Assembly: GCA_020446285.1 (NCBI GenBank)
Contig: JAGREZ010000187.1
Coordinates: forward strand, 1 to 5,966
DNA: 5,966 bases
Source of the DNA: Geminicoccaceae bacterium
GTDB lineage: Bacteria > Pseudomonadota > Alphaproteobacteria > Geminicoccales > Geminicoccaceae
Reading direction: 5' to 3'
The notes under the pieces are model-generated. The model was not told the origin of the DNA, did no database searches, and saw only the letters and a program-made list of their open reading frames with translations. The stretch's first letter is position 1; every line of letters starts with the position of its first letter. The translations under genes were made by a program, and so were the position numbers. This document shows positions 1 through 3,997 of the stretch, piece after piece.

Positions 1-2
1 AC

Positions 3-641
3 GCGGCCATGCGGGCATTCGGAGCGCGCCTCGTCGAACATGGCGAGGATTTCGACGAGGCGCGCGAGGAGGCCGAACGTCAGGGTGACGCACTCGGTGC
101 GTGGAAGATTCCCTCCTTCAACGAACAGCTCGTCTTCGGTGTCTCGACCTACGGTCTCGAGCTGTTCGAGGCGGCCCCGGACCTGCATACCGTCTATGTC
201 CCCATCGGCATGGGCTCGGGCATGTGCGGTCTCATCGCCGCGCGGGATCATCTCGGCCTGTCCACCCGCATCGTCGGCGTGGTCATGGAACAATTGCCCG
301 CCTACGCCCTCTCGTTCGAAGCCGGCAAGGTGGTCACCTCACCCCCGGCCCCGACCATCGCCGACGGCATGGCGACGCGGATTCCGCATCCCGACGCGCT
401 CGCCATGATCCGCGCCGGCGGCGAACGCATCGTCCGGGTGAACGAACGATCCGTCCGTGCCGCCATGCGCCACTATCTCACCGACACCCACAATCTCGCG
501 GAAGGCGCCGGCGCCGCACCGCTGGCCGCCCTGCTCGACGAGCGCGAGCAGATGCGCGGCCGCAAGGTCGGTGTCATCCTCTCCGGCGGCAATGTCGACA
601 TGAGCTGGCTTTCACCGCTTCTCGCGAACGAAACCGCCTGA
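3..641 (+). CDS. PLP-dependent threonine/serine dehydratase-like enzyme, 5' end cut by the window
   Basis: This is the C-terminal part of a fold-type II PLP enzyme that would deaminate a hydroxy-amino acid such as threonine, serine or hydroxyaspartate to a 2-oxo acid in the cytoplasm. The frame is open to the left edge, and the residues before the ATG at 9 (Ala-Ala, then MRAFGARLVEHG) match the interior of the family, so that ATG is not the start. The PLP-binding lysine domain lies outside the window. Visible motifs are the phosphate-binding loop GMGSGMCG (207-230), an EGAGAA segment near 502-519 where relatives place a metal-binding glutamate, and SGGN (582-593), whose serine contacts the PLP ring nitrogen in the family. 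The protein ends soon after SGGN with no ACT-type regulatory domain, so it resembles the short catabolic forms rather than biosynthetic IlvA. Hydroxyectoine-type (EutB) or hydroxyaspartate dehydratases are alternatives; the substrate cannot be read from this fragment. Confidence 0.85.
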   Translation, partial: AAMRAFGARLVEHGEDFDEAREEAERQGDALGAWKIPSFNEQLVFGVSTYGLELFEAAPDLHTVYVPIGMGSGMCGLIAARDHLGLSTRIVGVVMEQLPAYALSFEAGKVVTSPPAPTIADGMATRIPHPDALAMIRAGGERIVRVNERSVRAAMRHYLTDTHNLAEGAGAAPLAALLDEREQMRGRKVGVILSGGNVDMSWLSPLLANETA

Positions 642-646
642 TCGAA

Positions 647-666
647 GCGCTACCATGGCCTAGCGC
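647..666. terminator. Inverted repeat between convergent genes, possible bidirectional terminator
   Basis: A perfect six-base inverted repeat, GCGCTA (647-652) and TAGCGC (661-666), encloses an eight-base loop. It begins just after the dehydratase stop (639-641) and includes the dsbB stop (660-662). The convergent layout with only 18 bases between stops makes a shared terminator plausible. There is no T-run on either side, so it is not a classical intrinsic terminator and the call is tentative. Confidence 0.3.
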
Positions 667-1121
667 CCGGCGGACCGGACGAGACCGAAGGCGACGAAGA
701 GCGCCATCAGGCTCGCTCCGATGGCGTTCCAGACGGAAAGCGAAAGGCCGAGGAAACTTGCCGCGACCTGATCGCAGGCCGGGGCAGCGGTCAGTAGCTG
801 GGCGCGCAGTTCCTCGATCGAGGTTGCCCCGGATATCGATGTGCAGCCTTCCGGCAGGGCGAAGATGCCGGCTTCGACACCACCGTGAAACCAGGCGATG
901 CCGGCATCCGCAAGCAGCAGCAGGAGCACGATGACGAGGCCGGCGCGCACATGGCCGCTTGCCAGCGCCAGCAGCCCCGCCGGCAGGATCGCCATGTAGG
1001 GATAACGCTGCCACCAGCAGAGATCGCAGGGCTCGAGCCCGGCAAGATATTGCAGGATGTAGGCGAAGGCGAGTGCACCTGCCGCAAAGGCGATCGAGAG
1101 GAGAAGCGTTCCGCGAGCCAT
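660..1121 (-). CDS. dsbB: Disulfide bond formation protein DsbB
   Basis: An inner-membrane protein of 153 residues that, by family, reoxidises periplasmic DsbA and passes the electrons to quinone. The first hydrophobic segment (about 5-28) leads into EPCDLCWWQRYP, with the CxxC pair at Cys32/Cys35 and the family's QRYP. Further hydrophobic segments lie at about 43-54, 61-77 and 123-148. The second periplasmic loop carries the second redox pair, Cys93 (in LPEGCTS) and Cys116 (in PACDQ), preceded by the typical FHGGVEAG (78-85). All four catalytic cysteines are therefore present, and the LGLSLSVWN element (124-132) also fits. The length is near that of short alphaproteobacterial DsbB proteins. 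The ATG at 1121 is the only start that leaves a normal N-terminus. Its ribosome site is weak (GGA close to the ATG), and the gene begins 11 bases after the stop of the upstream VTT-domain gene, which suggests cotranscription and perhaps translational coupling. Confidence 0.93.
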   Translation of the reverse strand: MARGTLLLSIAFAAGALAFAYILQYLAGLEPCDLCWWQRYPYMAILPAGLLALASGHVRAGLVIVLLLLLADAGIAWFHGGVEAGIFALPEGCTSISGATSIEELRAQLLTAAPACDQVAASFLGLSLSVWNAIGASLMALFVAFGLVRSAGR

Positions 1122-1132
1122 GATCCGCGCAG

Positions 1133-1711
1133 TCAGAGCAGTTTCAACAGGGCGAATCCGCCCACCAGAAGCACAAAGAAGATGACAGTGAGCAACCCCA
1201 GATATCGTTCGATGAATGCCCGGATCGGTTGCCCCCATTTCCACAGGAGCGCTGCAATGATAAAGAAACGCAGCCCGCGGGCGAGCACCGAGGCGATCAT
1301 GAAGGTGACAATGTCGAGACCGGTCACACCACTGGCGATGGTGATGACCTTGTAGGGAAACGGCGTGATCCCCGCACCGAACACGATCCACGCGCCATAT
1401 TCGTTGTACATGGCCTGAAAATCGGTGAATTTCTCGAGATAGCCGTAGAATTCGAGCAGCGGCGCACCGATCGCCTCGAACAGCAGCGCGCCGATCAGGT
1501 AGCCGAGAATGCCGCCAAGTACCGACGCGACCGTGCACACACCGGCAACCAGCCAGGCGCGGTCACGGTTGGCGAGGATCATCGGAATGAGCAGGATATC
1601 GGGCGGAATGGGAAAGAACGAGCTCTCGACAAAGGAGATGACGGCGAGGCTCCACAATGCGCGCGGCCCGCTTGCCTGACGCATGGTCCAGTCATAAAGG
1701 CCCCTGAGCAA
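1133..1711 (-). CDS. DedA/YqaA-family VTT-domain inner-membrane protein
   Basis: A predicted multi-pass inner-membrane protein of 192 residues, of the YqaA branch of the DedA/SNARE-associated (VTT) family. Relatives are linked to lipid scrambling or flipping and envelope homeostasis; the exact substrate of this branch is unknown to me. Visible signatures are VESSFFPIPPD (28-38; Glu29, Pro34, Pro36, Asp38), the glycine-rich re-entrant segment LGGILGYLIG (65-74), GAGITPFPYK (112-121) where YqaA proteins carry their TP-x-PYK motif, and a final hydrophobic helix (about 172-192). The start is chosen as TTG at 1711. It gives MLRGLYDWTM, the usual beginning of this family, and has an AAGGGGG ribosome site five bases upstream. 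In-frame ATGs at 1750 and 1774 would add 13 or 21 unfamiliar residues. The gene is the first of a probable operon with dsbB. Family assignment is firm; the start is likely but not certain. Confidence 0.88.
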   Translation of the reverse strand: MLRGLYDWTMRQASGPRALWSLAVISFVESSFFPIPPDILLIPMILANRDRAWLVAGVCTVASVLGGILGYLIGALLFEAIGAPLLEFYGYLEKFTDFQAMYNEYGAWIVFGAGITPFPYKVITIASGVTGLDIVTFMIASVLARGLRFFIIAALLWKWGQPIRAFIERYLGLLTVIFFVLLVGGFALLKLL

Positions 1712-1857
1712 GGCACCCCCTTCAGGTTCGCAGTGTCCGCGAAGGGCCATAGCCTTTCGCAAACACCGAAGCAAGCAATCGTCGCCAGGTTGATATCGCT
1801 TGGAGTAAATTAACCATTGTCGTGGTATCCGGGAGGAAACCGTCCCAAGGAGAGACC
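1712..1857. promoter_or_regulatory. Divergent intergenic region, probable promoters for both flanking operons
   Basis: The 146 bases between the leftward YqaA-like gene and the rightward SPFH gene must hold the promoters of both transcripts. The stretch 1790-1820 is distinctly A+T-rich for this window. It contains TTGATA (1790-1795, -35-like) and TTAACCAT (1810-1817), which equals the known half-site of the alphaproteobacterial cell-cycle regulator CtrA. I found no -10 box at good spacing from the TTGATA, so exact promoter positions are not called. The leftward part may be coding if the YqaA-like protein starts at 1750 or 1774. Confidence 0.4.
1847..1852 (+). promoter_or_regulatory. Ribosome binding site of the SPFH gene
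   Basis: AAGGAG lies five bases before the ATG at 1858. It fixes that ATG as the start and excludes the in-frame GTG at 1822, which would add 12 non-conserved residues. A second purine-rich GGGAGG (1831-1836) lies further upstream and is too distant to serve this ATG. Confidence 0.75.
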
Positions 1858-2934
1858 ATGGATCCTTTCTTCGCCGATCTTCTGGCCGGATCGGGCTTCG
1901 TCATCGTGCTCGTGCTGCTCGCCATCGTCACCCTGTTCATGGGGGTCAAGCCGGTACCGCAGGGCGAGGAATGGACCGTCGAGCGTTTCGGTCGCTACAC
2001 GCATACGCTGCGTCCGGGCCTCAACCTGATCTGGCCGTATGTCGATCGCATCGGCGACAGGCTCAACATGCGCGAACAGGTCCTCGACGTGCCGTCGCAG
2101 GAGGTCATCACCCGCGACAATGCGATGGTGACCGTCGACGGCGTGGTCTTCTTCCAGATCCTCGATGCCGCAAAGGCCGCCTATGAGGTGACGCATCTCG
2201 AACTGGCGATCCTCAACCTCACCATGACCAATGTGCGAACGGTGATGGGCTCCATGGATCTCGACGAACTTCTCTCCCGCCGGGACGACATCAATTCCAA
2301 GCTCATGATCGTCGTCGACGAGGCGACGACCCCCTGGGGCGTGAAGGTCACGCGCATCGAGATCAAGGACATCACCCCGCCCGCCGACCTCGTCGACAGC
2401 ATGGCACGGCAGATGAAGGCCGAGCGGCTCAAGCGTGCCAACATCCTCGAGGCCGAGGGCGAGCGCCAGTCGGCGATCCTCACCGCCGAGGGGCAGAAAC
2501 AGTCGGCCATCCTGACCGCCGAGGGTGAAAAGCAGTCCGTGATCCTCGCAGCCGAGGGTGAACGCGAGGCGGCGTTTCGCGAAGCCGAGGCGCGCGAGCG
2601 GCTGGCCGAGGCGGAAGCCCGGGCGGCTGCCTATGTGTCGAAGGCCATCAGCGAGGGCAATGTCCAGTCGGTGAACTATTTCGTTGCGCAGAAATATGTC
2701 GAAGCACTGCACGCCTTCGCCACCAGCCCCAACCAGAAGACACTGATCCTGCCGATGGAAACGACGGGCGTCCTCGGCTCCATCGCCGGCATCACCGAAA
2801 TCGCGAAGGAGGCCTTCGGCCGCGGTGACGGATCCGACGCAGGCGCATCCGTGCCCCCCACCCCGGACAATGGCGGCTCTGGCGCGACCCGGCCGCCGAT
2901 GGCACCGCGTCCCTGGGGTGGCAACGAGCCATGA
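1858..2934 (+). CDS. SPFH/stomatin-like membrane protein (QmcA/YbbK type)
   Basis: A 358-residue SPFH-domain protein, expected to form large ring- or cage-like oligomers on the inner membrane and to organise membrane proteases or microdomains, as the family does. One N-terminal membrane segment (about 12-30) is followed by VPQGEEWTVERFGRY (33-47) and the SPFH domain to about 190. That domain closes with the conserved run beginning WGVKVTRIEIKDI at 160 and ending QMKAER near 190. A charged, alanine/glutamate-rich coiled coil follows (about 190-262) and includes an 11-residue tandem repeat (199-242). A hydrophobic/globular segment comes next, then a Pro/Gly-rich tail (321-358) that makes it longer than E. 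coli QmcA (about 305 residues). The ATG at 1858 has a strong ribosome site. The stop overlaps the NfeD-like start (ATGA), a pairing typical of bacterial SPFH genes. Function beyond a scaffold or protease-modulator role is inference. Confidence 0.93.
   Translation: MDPFFADLLAGSGFVIVLVLLAIVTLFMGVKPVPQGEEWTVERFGRYTHTLRPGLNLIWPYVDRIGDRLNMREQVLDVPSQEVITRDNAMVTVDGVVFFQILDAAKAAYEVTHLELAILNLTMTNVRTVMGSMDLDELLSRRDDINSKLMIVVDEATTPWGVKVTRIEIKDITPPADLVDSMARQMKAERLKRANILEAEGERQSAILTAEGQKQSAILTAEGEKQSVILAAEGEREAAFREAEARERLAEAEARAAAYVSKAISEGNVQSVNYFVAQKYVEALHAFATSPNQKTLILPMETTGVLGSIAGITEIAKEAFGRGDGSDAGASVPPTPDNGGSGATRPPMAPRPWGGNEP
2452..2583 (+). repeat. 33-base tandem repeat inside the SPFH coiled coil
   Basis: Units begin at 2452, 2485, 2518 and 2551, exactly 33 bases apart, and encode AEGERQSAILT, AEGQKQSAILT, AEGEKQSVILA and a diverged fourth, AEGEREAAFRE. 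Several third positions differ between units, so the repeat is kept at protein level rather than being a recent DNA slippage. Similar AEGE-type hendecads are common in stomatin-like proteins and form a long helix. Confidence 0.85.
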
Positions 2935-3371
2935 TACCAACCTTCTGGCACTGGCTCACACTTGGTGGACTTCTCATTATCATCGAGGTCTTCGCGCCCG
3001 GCTTCGTCTTCATCTGGCTCGGCGTCGCCGCTCTTCTCGTCGGCGGCATCACCTGGCTTGCCGACGGCATGTCATGGCAATGGCAATTCGTCCTGTTCGG
3101 CGCCCTCGGGCTGGCCAGCATCCTCGTCTGGCTTGGCTTGCGCACGAAGACGGAAAAGCCGAGCGACCAGCCCGACCTCAACCGCCGCGGCGCGCAATAT
3201 GTCGGCAAGGTCTTCGATCTCGTCGATGGAATCGAGAATGGCCGCGGCCGTATCCGCATCGGCGACGGCACCTGGGTCGTGACCGGCCCCGACTGCCCGG
3301 CCGGCCACAAGGTCCGCGTCGTGGCAGTCGACGGCGCGGTGCTGGCAGTGGAACCATTCGAAAGGAACTGA
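2931..3371 (+). CDS. NfeD-like membrane protein, partner of the SPFH protein (YbbJ type)
   Basis: A 146-residue short NfeD-family protein without the serine-protease domain of long NfeD forms. N-terminal hydrophobic segments (about 9-45 as a helical hairpin with the EVFAPGFVFIWLG signature at 19-31, then 53-70) anchor it in the inner membrane. A charged linker follows. From LNRRGAQYVGKVFDL (83-97) to the end lies the small beta-rich OB-fold domain, expected to face the cytoplasm and bind the SPFH partner. The ATG at 2931 overlaps the SPFH stop as ATGA, which implies translational coupling and fixed stoichiometry. No gene of the same operon follows: 150 bases separate it from the next gene, which has its own ribosome site. 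Family assignment is firm; the biological role is known only as assisting the SPFH scaffold. Confidence 0.92.
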   Translation: MIPTFWHWLTLGGLLIIIEVFAPGFVFIWLGVAALLVGGITWLADGMSWQWQFVLFGALGLASILVWLGLRTKTEKPSDQPDLNRRGAQYVGKVFDLVDGIENGRGRIRIGDGTWVVTGPDCPAGHKVRVVAVDGAVLAVEPFERN

Positions 3372-3405
3372 TTTCCGTCCTCATGCAGAAATCCATGCCT
3401 GTCAT

Positions 3406-3428
3406 CAATTTTGATAGCATCAGTATTG
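3406..3428. repeat. Imperfect 23-base dyad, operator-like
   Basis: Centred on 3417, the outer arms CAAT (3406-3409) and ATTG (3425-3428) and the inner arms TGAT (3412-3415) and ATCA (3419-3422) are perfect inverted copies around AGC. Only the two positions between the arms deviate (one T-T mismatch and one T-G). It lies in non-coding DNA upstream of the cysteine-rich gene and overlaps the weak promoter candidate, as a repressor operator might. An RNA hairpin is the alternative; there is no T-run after it. Confidence 0.45.
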
Positions 3429-3510
3429 TGGAATTTCAGAAAACGAACTGACGATCCATTTTGTTCATCTCCGGTTTTTTCCCGAGAAGCCAAAGCACAT
3501 TCCGGACAAG

Positions 3511-3515
3511 AGGAG
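3511..3515 (+). promoter_or_regulatory. Ribosome binding site of the cysteine-rich protein gene
   Basis: AGGAG lies six bases before the ATG at 3522. It supports that start, which also places a clean signal peptide at the N-terminus. The reading frame is open further left to 3411, but that extension would bury the signal peptide. Confidence 0.7.
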
Positions 3516-3521
3516 TCAGAG

Positions 3522-3950
3522 ATGAATATTCGCCATGCACTGGTTCTTGCATCCACCGCCCTTGCGTTTCTGGCAAGCCATGCTGCGGCCGTGGCACAAG
3601 GCAATATCGCTGCCAGATCCGCCGCCGGGACTCACGATATCTCCGGCGTCGATATCACCTGCGAATCCTGCAACCAGATCAAGTTCGACGACTGGTGCCA
3701 GAGCGAAGACGGCGGAATGGGATCCAATCCGGACGGGACAACGACCTGCCATTTTGCTGATCGCCTCCCCCGGGACCGGATCGGCGGGCTGACCCTGCGC
3801 GACCGGCGACAGACGACCTCCGATGCGGCAGTCTATACCTGCAGCGGCGACGCCGAGACCTGCGCGACCGGGTTCGCCGACCATTGCATGGCGAGCGACG
3901 GCGGTCCGAGCCAGAACCCCGACGGCACCGTCACCTGCACGATACACTGA
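3522..3950 (+). CDS. Secreted cysteine-rich protein of unknown function with duplicated four-Cys module
   Basis: I do not recognise a family for this 142-residue protein. It begins with a clear Sec signal peptide: MNIR, a hydrophobic core to about 19, then HAAAVAQG with likely cleavage after Ala25. The mature part holds eight cysteines in two groups, 47/50/59/76 and 107/114/122/139. The last two cysteines of each group are 17 apart in both copies and enclose matching sequence: SEDGGMGSNPDGTTTC (61-76) and ASDGGPSQNPDGTVTC (124-139). This is an internal duplication of a roughly 32-residue module, joined by an Arg/Asp-rich linker (about 79-103). There is no lipobox, no later membrane segment and no haem CxxCH. 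An even number of cysteines in an exported protein suggests structural disulfides made by the Dsb system. It has its own ribosome site and probably its own promoter, and it converges on the molybdoenzyme gene. That the gene is real is well supported; its function is unknown. Confidence 0.85.
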   Translation: MNIRHALVLASTALAFLASHAAAVAQGNIAARSAAGTHDISGVDITCESCNQIKFDDWCQSEDGGMGSNPDGTTTCHFADRLPRDRIGGLTLRDRRQTTSDAAVYTCSGDAETCATGFADHCMASDGGPSQNPDGTVTCTIH

Positions 3951-3965
3951 CGATTGCAGCCCTGC

Positions 3966-3997
3966 CCGGCCGGCGAATGACCAGTTCTACTGGCCGG
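3966..3997. terminator. Inverted repeats between convergent genes, weak terminator candidate
   Basis: CCGGCC (3966-3971) can pair with GGCCGG (3992-3997). Alternatively, CCAGT (3981-3985) and ACTGG (3989-3993) form a tight stem with a three-base loop. The two structures share bases and exclude each other. They sit in the 36-base gap between convergent stops and run into the end of the molybdoenzyme gene. No T-run follows on either strand, so the terminator call rests on position only. Confidence 0.25.

Larger units (their letters stand above)
3372..3521 (+). promoter_or_regulatory. A+T-rich intergenic region, probable promoter region of the cysteine-rich gene
   Basis: This 150-base gap is visibly richer in A+T than its neighbours. 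A weak sigma-70-like pair, CTGTCA (3399-3404) and TATTGT (3424-3429), is spaced 19 bases apart; each box matches four of six consensus bases, so the promoter is only a suggestion. It overlaps an operator-like dyad at 3406-3428. No T-tailed hairpin was found to terminate the SPFH/NfeD transcript. A run of six T (3475-3480) has no stem before it. Confidence 0.35.

Noticed and set aside
101..934. Long Arg-rich plus-strand frame across the dehydratase and dsbB genes
   Set aside because: The product is arginine-rich with no family motif, which is typical of an out-of-frame reading of GC-rich DNA. Both overlapped genes are firmly identified in other frames.
1810..2940. A 376-codon open frame on the minus strand opposite the SPFH gene
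   Set aside because: It mirrors the SPFH gene codon for codon in a GC-rich genome, and its product is low-complexity (many LGGQDG/LGGEDR copies produced by the 33-base repeat). The plus strand has clear family motifs and a ribosome site.
3383..3451. A possible 22-residue small gene just after the NfeD-like gene
   Set aside because: It starts with ATG and ends with TGA, but the nearest AAGGA is about 16 bases upstream, too far for a ribosome site. The stretch overlaps the operator-like dyad and the promoter candidate, and nothing in its sequence suggests a known small protein.
3475..3480. A run of six T as an intrinsic terminator for the SPFH/NfeD operon
   Set aside because: No GC-rich stem lies immediately before it. 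The nearest dyad (3406-3428) is almost 50 bases away and A+T-rich.
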